Below, in pieces: positions 1-6,686 of a DNA stretch of 7,564 nucleotides. The stretch comes from an uncultured Flavonifractor sp. (GTDB taxonomy: Bacteria > Bacillota > Clostridia > Oscillospirales > Oscillospiraceae), in assembly GCA_910585415.1 (NCBI GenBank), contig CAJUDT010000100.1:1-7564 (forward strand), read 5' to 3'. Positions within the stretch are counted from its first letter, which is position 1; every line of letters begins with the position of its first letter. The notes beneath the pieces are model-generated. The model saw only the letters and a program-made list of their open reading frames with translations, had not been told where the DNA came from and ran no database searches. Position numbers and translations under genes: made by a program.

Positions 1-4
1 CTTT

Positions 5-32
5 GCCTACTTTCCTTCGCTGGAAAGTAGGC
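5..32. repeat. Perfect 11-bp hairpin at the left edge, possible terminator or dispersed palindrome
   Basis: GCCTACTTTCC (5-15) and GGAAAGTAGGC (22-32) are exact reverse complements around the 6-nt loop TTCGCT. A second small stem, CCGCC/GGCGG around GGA, follows at 32-44. The hairpin lies about 85 bp past the stop codon of the response-regulator gene on the minus strand, so it could end that transcript. The visible minus-strand sequence after the stem is only CAAAG (beginning AAAG), with no T-tract, so a dispersed palindromic repeat is equally possible. It is seen directly in sequence; the function is inferred. Confidence 0.55.
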
Positions 33-118
33 CGCCGGAGGCGGGACCAGAAAACAAAAACCGCCAGAGTAACGAGGAAGACGTAAAAGGGAAACCTCAA
101 AGCTCCCCTGAAGGCCCA

Positions 119-805
119 TCAAAACCCCCACTTATACCCAAACCCCCAAACGGTAGTAATAAAGGAAGGATTCGTCGGATCATCCTCGATTTTAATTCTC
201 AGCCGCCGGATATTCACATCAACGATTTTGACCTCACCAAAATAATCCCTCCCCCAGACGGTGTCCAAGATTTCCTCTCTGGAAAGAGCCTTCCCGGGGT
301 TATCCATAAAGAGCTTCATAATGGAATATTCCACCTGCGTGAGCTTCACCCGTTGACCATTCTTTTCCAAAGTCCGGTTGCGGGTGTTGAGCAAAAACGG
401 CGGCTGATTGATTTCCCCAGTGCTCACAACCTCCCCGCCGCCGGTACGGCGGTACAGCGCGTCAATCCGCGCCGTCAGCTCCGCCGGAGAAAAGGGTTTT
501 GTCACATAATCATCCGCGCCCGTCATCAAGCCAGTAACCTTATCCATCTCCTGGGTCCGGGCGGTGAGCATAATAATCCCAATCTGCCCATCCCCCGCCC
601 GGATGCGGCGGCACACCTCAAAACCGTCCATGTCCGGCAGCATGATATCCAACAGCGCCACCTTAATATCAGGATTGCGCTTGAGCTGGGCCAGGGCCTC
701 CTCGCCCGTCTCCGCCTCGATGGCCTCATACCCCGCACGCTTCAGATTGATAACCACAAAACTGCGGATATTTGCCTCGTCCTCCAGTACAAGCACCTTT
801 TTCAT
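119..805 (-). CDS. OmpR/PhoB-family response regulator transcription factor
   Basis: Cytoplasmic DNA-binding response regulator of 228 aa, the usual length for the OmpR/PhoB family. The N-terminal receiver domain (about residues 1-118) has the acidic pair E8-D9, phosphoacceptor D53 in LLDIMLPDMDG, the conserved T81 in MLTAR and K103 in TKPF. The C-terminal winged helix (about 128-228) has the family pattern LTQVEYSIMKLF, SREEILDTVWG, VDVNIRRLRIKIEDDP and the closing TVWGFGYKW. The start is ATG at 803-805, preceded by AAGGAG (815-820) with 9 nt spacing. It lies 24 bp after the lipoprotein gene on the same strand, so the two are probably co-transcribed. All receiver residues needed for phosphorylation are present. 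No sensor kinase is visible; one could lie left of position 1. The target genes are unknown and I do not assign a specific symbol. Confidence 0.95.
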   Translation of the reverse strand: MKKVLVLEDEANIRSFVVINLKRAGYEAIEAETGEEALAQLKRNPDIKVALLDIMLPDMDGFEVCRRIRAGDGQIGIIMLTARTQEMDKVTGLMTGADDYVTKPFSPAELTARIDALYRRTGGGEVVSTGEINQPPFLLNTRNRTLEKNGQRVKLTQVEYSIMKLFMDNPGKALSREEILDTVWGRDYFGEVKIVDVNIRRLRIKIEDDPTNPSFITTVWGFGYKWGF

Positions 806-829
806 ATCAATTCTCTCCTTCTCCTCGGC

Positions 830-2260
830 TCACACGCCTGCGGTCAAATCTGTGAGAATCAAATGGAAGCGCTCCTTGACCTCATCCTCGGTCAGGCCGC
901 AGTCCCACCCGTCCGTGTACAGGCGGGCGGCATAAATCGTCTCGCTCTCATCCTCGCCCATAGGCCGGAGCCGGAAACGGCCCGTCAGCTTGGCCCGCAG
1001 TTCTTTGTTGTCGCCATTGAGCTGGTATACGGCCAGGAAGGGCACCGGTTCCACCGCCTCGTTCCCCTCCCAATAGGAGAAAATGACTGCCCGCTCTCCG
1101 CCGCCAGAGCGGTCGCTGCGGGTGAGCGTCAGCTTGCCCTCCCATTCCTCCGGCAAGACAAAATACCAGCCGTCCTGCTCGTTGTGATAGGTGGTGAACA
1201 CCGGCCACGCATTCCCCTCCACATCAAACTGACGCCAGCGGTAGGCCCAGAAATTAGGAGCGGTCCCATCCCCCTGATAGTCCGGCAGGCCGTAGGGGTC
1301 TGGCAGCTCCAAAATGCCGTCCCCATTGATATCTGTCCCTGCCGCGTTGTATACGCGGATGGTATTGCTGCTTTGCAGCACCGTGGGGTCCTCCGGGTCC
1401 GGGTCCAAGGTAATATTGGTAACCGCCCCGTCCTTCCACGCAAAAATATCGGTAATCAATCCGCTGTTTTCGCCATAATAGGAGGGCACAAACACAGCGG
1501 GCACCATATCCCGCAGATAGCCCGTTTTCACCCGGCTCTCCAGCAGGCCCGTGACGTTCTGGGACAGCGGGGCGGTGGACTCCAGCTCCAGCACGCCGTC
1601 CCGGACGTTGTACAGCTCCACCCGGTTGCTCCGCCGTGTCATGGACATGACGGTACCATCCTCTATGGTCCGGCCCTGGGACAGGTCCGCCTCATGGATT
1701 ACGGCCAGCTCCTTCTGTCCATCTCCGTCCAAATCAAAAATGCGGATGCCGGTGAACTCCGTGCGGACCAGCTCCTCCACCGTTCGGCCTTGAATGGCGT
1801 ACACCGAGAGAATCTGCCGCTGGTCGCCGCTGACCTGCCAGCTGACCACAATTTCCTTACTGGGACCGCCGTCCAGGTTCTCATAATAAACGGCATTGAT
1901 GGCCGACTCCCCGCCCTGGCCCTCAATGATAGCGGCCACCTCATAATCCTCCTCCACCTGGCGGTAGATGTAGATTTTCAGGGGGCGGTCGTCGGAGCTC
2001 ACCCGAAAGAAAGCAATCGCCTCTTTAATGCCGTCCCCGTCCAAATCCTGGAGCTGCACCTTTTGGGTCAGCTCCCCGGTGAGCGGCGCGGCATACTCCC
2101 CCCCTTGACTGAGCACCTCGTTAATCCGGTTGTCCAGCATCAAATAATCGTCGGGGGCCTTCGGCGGGGCGTAGAGGTCGTCCACCGACTGGGAAAAGCA
2201 CCCGGCCAGCAGCGCCAGCACCGCCGCCGCCAACCCAAGTTTCAGCCATTTCTGTCTCAT
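830..2260 (-). CDS. Lipoprotein with FG-GAP/VCBS-like repeats
   Basis: Predicted membrane-anchored extracytoplasmic lipoprotein of 476 aa with no assigned enzymatic role. The N-terminus has a short basic region (RQKWLK), a hydrophobic stretch, and a lipobox LAGC with the lipidated cysteine at C21. The mature part carries calcium-loop-like acidic motifs spaced through a beta-rich sequence: DLDGDGIKE (72-80), a degenerate ENLDGGPSKE (127-136), DLDGDGQKE (176-184) and DINGDGILE (310-318). These resemble FG-GAP/VCBS propeller repeats. The C-terminal part (about 330-476) lacks these motifs and I do not recognise it. The start ATG at 2258-2260 is chosen because GGGAGGA lies just upstream and the lipobox then sits at the usual depth; an upstream in-frame ATG at 2329 adds 23 residues and precedes the predicted transcription start. 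It probably forms an operon with the regulator downstream. A ligand-binding or accessory sensor role is only an inference from that pairing. Confidence 0.88.
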   Translation of the reverse strand: MRQKWLKLGLAAAVLALLAGCFSQSVDDLYAPPKAPDDYLMLDNRINEVLSQGGEYAAPLTGELTQKVQLQDLDGDGIKEAIAFFRVSSDDRPLKIYIYRQVEEDYEVAAIIEGQGGESAINAVYYENLDGGPSKEIVVSWQVSGDQRQILSVYAIQGRTVEELVRTEFTGIRIFDLDGDGQKELAVIHEADLSQGRTIEDGTVMSMTRRSNRVELYNVRDGVLELESTAPLSQNVTGLLESRVKTGYLRDMVPAVFVPSYYGENSGLITDIFAWKDGAVTNITLDPDPEDPTVLQSSNTIRVYNAAGTDINGDGILELPDPYGLPDYQGDGTAPNFWAYRWRQFDVEGNAWPVFTTYHNEQDGWYFVLPEEWEGKLTLTRSDRSGGGERAVIFSYWEGNEAVEPVPFLAVYQLNGDNKELRAKLTGRFRLRPMGEDESETIYAARLYTDGWDCGLTEDEVKERFHLILTDLTAGV

Positions 2261-2264
2261 GTTG

Positions 2265-2271
2265 TCCTCCC
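2265..2271 (-). promoter_or_regulatory. Ribosome binding site deciding the lipoprotein start
   Basis: On the minus strand this reads GGGAGGA, placed 4 nt before the ATG at 2260. No comparable site precedes the more upstream ATG at 2329, so the shorter 476-aa product is preferred. Confidence 0.8.
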
Positions 2272-2294
2272 GCAGAGTGAAAATCAGTGATCTT

Positions 2295-2323
2295 ATCATA
2301 CCACATTTCTTTGATAAATGGTA
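2295..2323 (-). promoter_or_regulatory. Predicted sigma-A promoter (extended -10) for the lipoprotein-regulator operon
   Basis: On the minus strand, TATGAT (2295-2300) is preceded by TGG (2301-2303), giving an extended -10 element of the form TGnTATGAT. At a 17-bp spacing the -35 position (2318-2323) reads TACCAT, a poor match, which fits a promoter relying on the extended -10. Transcription would start near 2288, leaving a short leader of about 28 nt before the ATG. Confidence 0.65.
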
Positions 2324-2401
2324 CGGCATTTTCCGATTTTCCCTGGTTTATACCCAATGCGATGGAGTTTCCAGACGGTCGAAAAACCGCATCGGCCAAA
2401 G

Positions 2402-2461
2402 GATTCGGAGGGAAAGATCGTGTGAAAGAAAACCGTCAGGGTTTTCTTTCCCGTCGGAATC
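2402..2461. repeat. Overlapping inverted repeats with two alternative folds
   Basis: The inner hairpin pairs GAAAGAAAACC (2424-2434) with GGTTTTCTTTC (2440-2450): 11 perfect base pairs around a 5-nt loop. An alternative outer fold pairs GATTC (2402-2406) with GAATC (2457-2461) and GGGAAAG (2410-2416) with CTTTCCC (2446-2452). The two folds share CTTTC and exclude each other. The block lies between the divergent promoters and directly abuts the next palindrome at 2464. Its role is unknown. Confidence 0.6.
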
Positions 2462-2463
2462 AC

Positions 2464-2500
2464 AAAATTTCGGAACTTGTGTAACAAGTTTTGAAATTTT
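2464..2500. repeat. 17-bp stem palindrome next to the dispersed repeat
   Basis: AAAATTTC (2464-2471) pairs with GAAATTTT (2493-2500), and AACTTGT (2474-2480) pairs with ACAAGTT (2484-2490) around the loop GTA. The intervening GG/TT positions (2472-2473 and 2491-2492) would form G-U pairs in plus-strand RNA, giving a continuous 17-bp helix with a 3-nt loop. No T-tract follows, so it is not a standard terminator. The right arm is shared with the 53-bp repeat found again at the right end of the window. Confidence 0.75.
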
Positions 2501-2546
2501 CCTCAGCTTGGCGGGAAAGTCCACAGGACTTTTTCGACAAGCTGAG
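2493..2546 (+). repeat. Dispersed palindromic repeat, left copy
   Basis: Positions 2493-2545 match the reverse complement of 7512-7564 over 53 bp with a single difference (A at 2523 here, where the other copy would give G). The unit is itself a nested palindrome: outer arms CTCAGCTTG (2502-2510) and CAAGCTGAG (2538-2546), and inner arms AAAGTCC (2516-2522) and GGACTTT (2526-2532) around a 3-nt loop containing the variable base. The form resembles REP/BIME-like or miniature mobile palindromes. It sits about 55 bp upstream of the carboxypeptidase promoter. Confidence 0.85.
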
Positions 2547-2601
2547 TTCTGTGGGACTCCGCCAAAAAAATACGCCTGCGGAAAAGAATTTTTTTGTATT
2601 C

Positions 2602-2630
2602 TTGACAAGCTGTGTTGTCTGTGGTATCCT
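2602..2630 (+). promoter_or_regulatory. Strong sigma-A promoter for the M14 carboxypeptidase gene
   Basis: A consensus -35 TTGACA (2602-2607) is separated by 17 bp from TATCCT (2625-2630), and TGG immediately before it makes an extended -10. An AT-rich stretch (about 2585-2600) upstream could act as an UP element. Transcription should start near 2637, giving a leader of about 178 nt. A small dyad GACAA-N6-TTGTC (2604-2619) overlaps the -35 and spacer and could be an operator, though 5-bp arms may occur by chance. Confidence 0.85.
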
Positions 2631-2696
2631 GAATTTGTTATTTGGACTGGTTTGGCGCGGGTTGCTGTATTACATACGACGGCGGAGTTCTGCGAC

Positions 2697-2729
2697 AGAG
2701 ACGCCGGGATGCTTTCTCCCGGTGTTTTT
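2697..2729 (+). terminator. Terminator-like hairpin inside the carboxypeptidase leader
   Basis: ACGCCGGGA (2701-2709) pairs with TCCCGGTGT (2717-2725) with one G-U pair around a 7-nt loop, and five T residues (2725-2729) follow the GC-rich stem. This is the form of an intrinsic terminator, yet it lies between the promoter at 2602-2630 and the start codon at 2815, and no other promoter-like sequence is seen after it. It therefore looks like an attenuator or partial terminator. An upstream GGCG (2681-2684) could pair with CGCC (2702-2705) and disrupt it. I do not recognise a known riboswitch class. Confidence 0.6.
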
Positions 2730-2754
2730 CTTTGCGGAATAACGCCCGCCGCAG

Positions 2755-2788
2755 CGCAGGCCATCCAGGGTAGCACAGTACCCCTGCG
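2755..2788 (+). other. Leader hairpin just before the ribosome binding site
   Basis: CGCAGG (2755-2760) pairs with CCTGCG (2783-2788), with an inner stem GGTA/TACC (2769-2772 and 2779-2782). It ends 11 nt before the Shine-Dalgarno sequence at 2800-2806, so it could stabilise the 5' end of the message or set spacing, leaving the ribosome site itself unpaired. Confidence 0.45.
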
Positions 2789-2799
2789 GTACGAATTTG

Positions 2800-2806
2800 A
2801 AGGAGG
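2800..2806 (+). promoter_or_regulatory. Ribosome binding site deciding the carboxypeptidase start
   Basis: AAGGAGG at 2800-2806 lies 8 nt before ATG at 2815. An in-frame TTG at 2797 would place this site inside the coding region, so ATG 2815 is preferred and the product is 1242 aa. Confidence 0.9.
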
Positions 2807-2814
2807 AAAGGAAC

Positions 2815-5800
2815 ATGAAGCAACATTCTGGCACCAACCTCAAGCGCACTCTGGCTCTGCTTCTCACCATCGGAATGATTCTCTCTCTGATGGTCCTGCC
2901 CGCGTCCGCCGTCACCGGCGACACCTATGCGGACAGAAGCAAGGTCGTTGAGGGTGACGGCATCACCATCAGCGATTACGTGCTGGAGCTCAACTCCGTA
3001 CAGGACCTGACGGCCACATTAACCGTCCCCACGTCCAGTGTGGACGGTGACGCCCAGGCCTGGGCGTCAAGCCTCGTCTGGTCCCTGACCCGCACCGAGG
3101 ACATGTTCGTGCAGGACCCCGAGATCTATCCCCACGTTTACACCGGCGACAAGCTGGAGAACTGGCAGATCTGGGACAGCGCCAACGAGAAGTATGGCGA
3201 GGGCATCGAGAATAGCCCCTGGTTCTACTATCTCGACAGCACCGGCGCCAAGAAGGCCACCACGGCTGAGGCCGTCTCCGTGGAGACCAGCGGCTCCAAC
3301 ACCGTGGTCACCCTGAAGTTCTCCACCAACCCCTTCTTCGGCAAGGTGGGCTTCACCGATTACGGCGGCCCTGGCATCCGCAACGTGTTCAACAGCTTCA
3401 ACGGCCCCTACCTGCTCACCGCCTCCGCCGGCGATAAGGTGGTCGGCTCCTGCGAGCTGGAGGTTCAGGTGTACCGCAGCTATCACCGGTACAACGAGGT
3501 CCTCAATGAGCTGGAGGCCCTGAAAAAGGCCGCCGAGGCCCGCACCGGCCGGTATGTGGAAATCCTTGAGTACGGCAAGTCCGAGGGCGGCTTCCCCATG
3601 TATGCCGCCGTGGTGTCCGACAGCAAGGAATCCGTGGACGCTTTCCGCAAAATCAACGAGACTGTCACCACCAATCCCCAGGGCGTCATTGACCAGATCA
3701 AGAGCGGCTCCCTGAAGGATTACCGCATCCCCTTCATGATTAACAACCAGCATTCTGACGAGTATCCCAACATGGACGCCGAGCTCAACCTGCTGTGGGA
3801 GCTGATCAGCGAGGATACTCTGACCTACCGCACCCTCACCGGACTGAAGGACGGCACCGACGTGCCCAAGTATTGGTCCGACCAGCTGGACCAGTTTGAG
3901 ATTAACGGCTGCGGCGCGCCTCACCTGGATGTCAAGGCCGACGGCACCCAGTCCGACAACGACGGCGAGCAGGGCGCGGATGAGATTTACGCCATCAGCG
4001 AGGATATCTCTTACAAGGTGGACGACCTGCTGGACAACCTCATCATGATCGTCTCCCTGGCCGAGAACCCCGACGGGCGCACCTACGGCTCCCGCCGGAA
4101 CTACAACGGCATTGACCACAACCGGGATTCGACCTTCCAGACCCAGTCCGAGACCCGGGCCATTGCCCAGCTCATCAACGAGTGGAACCCCATCGCTTTT
4201 GTGGAGCTCCACGGCTACATGACCGACTTCCTGATTGAGCCCTGCACCCCCCCTCACGAGCCCAACCTGGAATATGACATTCTGATTCCCCACTTCTTCG
4301 AGGGTGCTGAGGCCTACGGCAACTCCGCTCTGGGCACCATCGCCGGAGAGGGCTACGACTACAAGTTCTCCCAGTATTACGTACCCCTGCGGGACAACTT
4401 CGACCGCGAAAAGGGTGAGTGGGACGCCTGGGACGACCTGAGCACCAACTACACCCCCAGCTATGCCATGCTCAACTGCAACGCCGCAGGCTATACCATT
4501 GAGACTCCCCGCGCCAACGAGGCCTCTACCCGCCTGTTCGAGTGCGGCTTCTACGGCATCTGGCAGTACTACATGGAGCACAAGGAAGAAATCTACCTGC
4601 GCCAGATGGAGTTCTTCCTGCGCGGCCTGAACAACACCGACGCCTCTGAGAATATCGCCCCCTGGTACGTGGATTTCCACGACAAGCAGATTCCTGTGAC
4701 CGATATGCGCCCCGTGTTTGAGGAGAACGGCAAGTTCTTCTGCGAGTATTGGGTTATCCCCGTGGACGGCGCCAGCCAGCGCAACGTGGGCGCGGCCTAT
4801 GATATGGCCGAGTTCCTGGTCCGCAACCACATTCAGGTGAGCAAGCTCACCGCCGACACCACCGTGGGCGGCACCACCTACAAGGCGGGCTCCTTCGTGG
4901 TGGATATGCACCAGGCCAAGCGCAACTATGCCAACTGCGTGCTGTACAGCGGCGTGGACGCCTCCTACTCCGGCTTCGTTTCCCTGTACTCCGACGCCGT
5001 GACCAACTACCCCGAGCAGTGGGGCTTTGACGCCATCCCCGTGGCCGTGGAGGGCGCGTTCTCCGGCAAGCTGGAGGCCGTGGCCGCCGTGACCCGCGCC
5101 TCTTCCTTCACCGGTGAGACCGGCAAGTATGTCATCATCTCCAACGAGAGCGTTCACTCCGCCAACGCGGTCAACGCCCTTCTGGGCGCCGGCAAGACCG
5201 TTGGTATGGTGGTCTCCGGCGACTACAAGGGCGACTTCGTGGTCAACTATGCCGACTACCAGACCGTGAAGGACGACTTTACCCTCAGCGCCGTTGGCGT
5301 GAGCACCATGCCCGATGCCCGCCGCCTGCTCCGCGAGCCCACCATCTATCTGGTCGGCCTGCTGGACGAGTTCCAGGACGCCAAGATTTCCACCGGCTAC
5401 TATGCCAACTGGTTCTCTGAGGGCTACGGCTCCACCCGGTATGACATCATGCACAACAGTGAGACCGCCAACGTCACCCGTCTGGCCCTCACCGAGCAGA
5501 TGAACTTCAAGACCACCGATGACCCCGCCAAGGCGGACATCATTGTGGGCAACGTGGCTCCCACCGCCAATCCCAAGAACACCGACGCCATCCTGTCGGC
5601 TGTGAAGGCCGGTACTCCCTACCTGGCCATGGGCTGGGGTCCCATGAACTACATCAAGGAGAACCTGCTGCCCAACGTGGGCTTTGAGCCCAACCGTCCC
5701 GACGGCGATATGCTCCACTACATCACCTACCCCACCGACAGCCTGCTGACCGCCAACCATGTGGCCGACGGCGACGATATCATCTATGCTGTGGACGGTG

Positions 5801-6543
5801 TGTACTTCGACGGCGCGATTCTGGATAACCCCAACACCACCATCCTCATCCGCTGCCTGGAGGGCGACACCACCGATTACATGATCGCTGGCTGCGCCCC
5901 CAACGCCGCGCAGATGTCCGGCAAGGTGGAGGCCATTGCCTACAGCGACGGCAAGCTGGACCTGACTCTCTTTGGCAACAGCCTGACCAACCGCGCCTTC
6001 CAGCGCGACGATTACACCTACGCCAGCAACACCATTTACACCAAGGTCATGCTCTCCGACGTGCCCATGGACCATTGGGGTGTGGAAGGCATTGACTTCG
6101 TGATGGAGAAGGGCCTGATGAACGGCACCTCCGCCACCACCTTCGCTCCCGCTGTGGAGACCTCCAAGGCCATGCTGGTGACCATCCTGGCCCGCAACGC
6201 CGGTGTGGACACCAACGGCGGCGCTACCTGGTATGAGAAGGGCATCAACTGGGCCGTGACCAACGACATCGTGGACGCCGAGAACGCCGAAGGTCCTGTC
6301 ACCCGTGAGCGTCTGGCCGACATGCTCTACCGTGCCCGCAAGCTCACCGGCTCCGCCGATGCCAAGGGCGATCTGAGCACCTATGCCGACGCCGGTACCG
6401 TGTCCGACTGGGCCGCTGAGGCCATGGCCTGGGCCGTGGGCGAGGGCATCATCACCGGCAAGGACGGCAACCGTCTGGACCCCGCCGGTACCGTGACCCG
6501 CGCTGAGGCTTCCCTGATGCTCATGCGGTACCTGTCCAAGTAA
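2815..6543 (+). CDS. Secreted SLH-domain M14-family zinc carboxypeptidase
   Basis: Predicted extracellular zinc carboxypeptidase held on the cell wall, 1242 aa. A signal peptide spans residues 1-32, with basic KR, a hydrophobic core and cleavage after ASA. Residues 33 to about 220 are an unrecognised beta-rich region. The peptidase M14 domain (about 222-590) shows the zinc motif HSDE (H313, E316), NPDG (418-421), R427/R428 and N436-R437 in the substrate-binding segment, third zinc ligand H466 in VELHGY, and catalytic E563 in YTIETP. All catalytic residues appear intact. Residues about 735-1070 are alpha/beta-like and may be a GATase1-like domain of the kind seen beside some M14 domains; this is an inference. 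Three SLH repeats follow (about 1081-1125, 1137-1177, 1187-1242), the third ending the protein. SLH domains normally bind pyruvylated secondary wall polymers. Codons are strongly biased to AAC, AAG, GGC, ACC and CTG, suggesting high expression. The substrate is unknown: dietary or host peptides or peptidoglycan stems are possible. Confidence 0.93.
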   Translation: MKQHSGTNLKRTLALLLTIGMILSLMVLPASAVTGDTYADRSKVVEGDGITISDYVLELNSVQDLTATLTVPTSSVDGDAQAWASSLVWSLTRTEDMFVQDPEIYPHVYTGDKLENWQIWDSANEKYGEGIENSPWFYYLDSTGAKKATTAEAVSVETSGSNTVVTLKFSTNPFFGKVGFTDYGGPGIRNVFNSFNGPYLLTASAGDKVVGSCELEVQVYRSYHRYNEVLNELEALKKAAEARTGRYVEILEYGKSEGGFPMYAAVVSDSKESVDAFRKINETVTTNPQGVIDQIKSGSLKDYRIPFMINNQHSDEYPNMDAELNLLWELISEDTLTYRTLTGLKDGTDVPKYWSDQLDQFEINGCGAPHLDVKADGTQSDNDGEQGADEIYAISEDISYKVDDLLDNLIMIVSLAENPDGRTYGSRRNYNGIDHNRDSTFQTQSETRAIAQLINEWNPIAFVELHGYMTDFLIEPCTPPHEPNLEYDILIPHFFEGAEAYGNSALGTIAGEGYDYKFSQYYVPLRDNFDREKGEWDAWDDLSTNYTPSYAMLNCNAAGYTIETPRANEASTRLFECGFYGIWQYYMEHKEEIYLRQMEFFLRGLNNTDASENIAPWYVDFHDKQIPVTDMRPVFEENGKFFCEYWVIPVDGASQRNVGAAYDMAEFLVRNHIQVSKLTADTTVGGTTYKAGSFVVDMHQAKRNYANCVLYSGVDASYSGFVSLYSDAVTNYPEQWGFDAIPVAVEGAFSGKLEAVAAVTRASSFTGETGKYVIISNESVHSANAVNALLGAGKTVGMVVSGDYKGDFVVNYADYQTVKDDFTLSAVGVSTMPDARRLLREPTIYLVGLLDEFQDAKISTGYYANWFSEGYGSTRYDIMHNSETANVTRLALTEQMNFKTTDDPAKADIIVGNVAPTANPKNTDAILSAVKAGTPYLAMGWGPMNYIKENLLPNVGFEPNRPDGDMLHYITYPTDSLLTANHVADGDDIIYAVDGVYFDGAILDNPNTTILIRCLEGDTTDYMIAGCAPNAAQMSGKVEAIAYSDGKLDLTLFGNSLTNRAFQRDDYTYASNTIYTKVMLSDVPMDHWGVEGIDFVMEKGLMNGTSATTFAPAVETSKAMLVTILARNAGVDTNGGATWYEKGINWAVTNDIVDAENAEGPVTRERLADMLYRARKLTGSADAKGDLSTYADAGTVSDWAAEAMAWAVGEGIITGKDGNRLDPAGTVTRAEASLMLMRYLSK

Positions 6544-6572
6544 TTGAGCGGCATCAAGTCAAAAGCGTAACC

Positions 6573-6605
6573 AGGGCCCCCGCTGCTTCCGGCAGCGGGG
6601 GCCTT
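6573..6605 (+). terminator. Hairpin terminator after the carboxypeptidase gene
   Basis: GGCCCCCGCTGC (6575-6586) pairs perfectly with GCAGCGGGGGCC (6592-6603) around the 5-nt loop TTCCG, about 30 bp after the stop codon. The stem is very GC-rich, but the following sequence TTAAAATTTC is a poor T-tract, so termination may be incomplete. It separates this gene from the next promoter. Confidence 0.85.
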
Positions 6606-6625
6606 AAAATTTCTCCTGGGGCATC

Positions 6626-6654
6626 TTTACTTTTGCCGGAATTTTTGGTATGAT
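6626..6654 (+). promoter_or_regulatory. Predicted sigma-A promoter for the SprA-related gene
   Basis: TTTACT (6626-6631) is followed after 17 bp by TATGAT (6649-6654), with TGG just before it (6646-6648) forming an extended -10. The predicted start near 6661 gives a short leader of about 26 nt. The ribosome site GAGGTGA (6674-6680) lies 6 nt before the ATG. Confidence 0.75.
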
Positions 6655-6686
6655 AACCTTACTATCAACCATCGAGGTGACGAGAC

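Noticed and set aside
353..2290. 645-aa open frame on the plus strand opposite the regulator and lipoprotein
   Set aside because: It runs antisense through two well-supported genes, has no ribosome site or recognisable domain, and has a His/Leu/Pro/Arg-rich composition typical of a shadow frame in GC-rich DNA.
2327..2329. Upstream ATG for the lipoprotein
   Set aside because: It precedes the predicted transcription start, lacks a ribosome site, and would bury the signal peptide behind 23 extra residues.
2797..2799. TTG as the start of the carboxypeptidase
   Set aside because: The Shine-Dalgarno AAGGAGG would lie inside the coding sequence; ATG 2815 has ideal spacing and gives a normal signal peptide.
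2709..2951. Possible leader peptide starting at the ATG inside the terminator loop
   Set aside because: No ribosome site precedes it, the frame runs on into the main gene out of phase, and no regulatory codon run is evident.
3067..6075. 1002-aa open frame on the minus strand opposite the carboxypeptidase
   Set aside because: Its Val/Gly/His/Ala-rich, repetitive composition arises from the biased codons of the sense gene. No start signals or domain motifs are seen.
6633..6638. TTGCCG as the -35 box of the SprA-related gene
   Set aside because: It lies only 10 bp from the -10 element; TTTACT at 6626-6631 has the correct 17-bp spacing.
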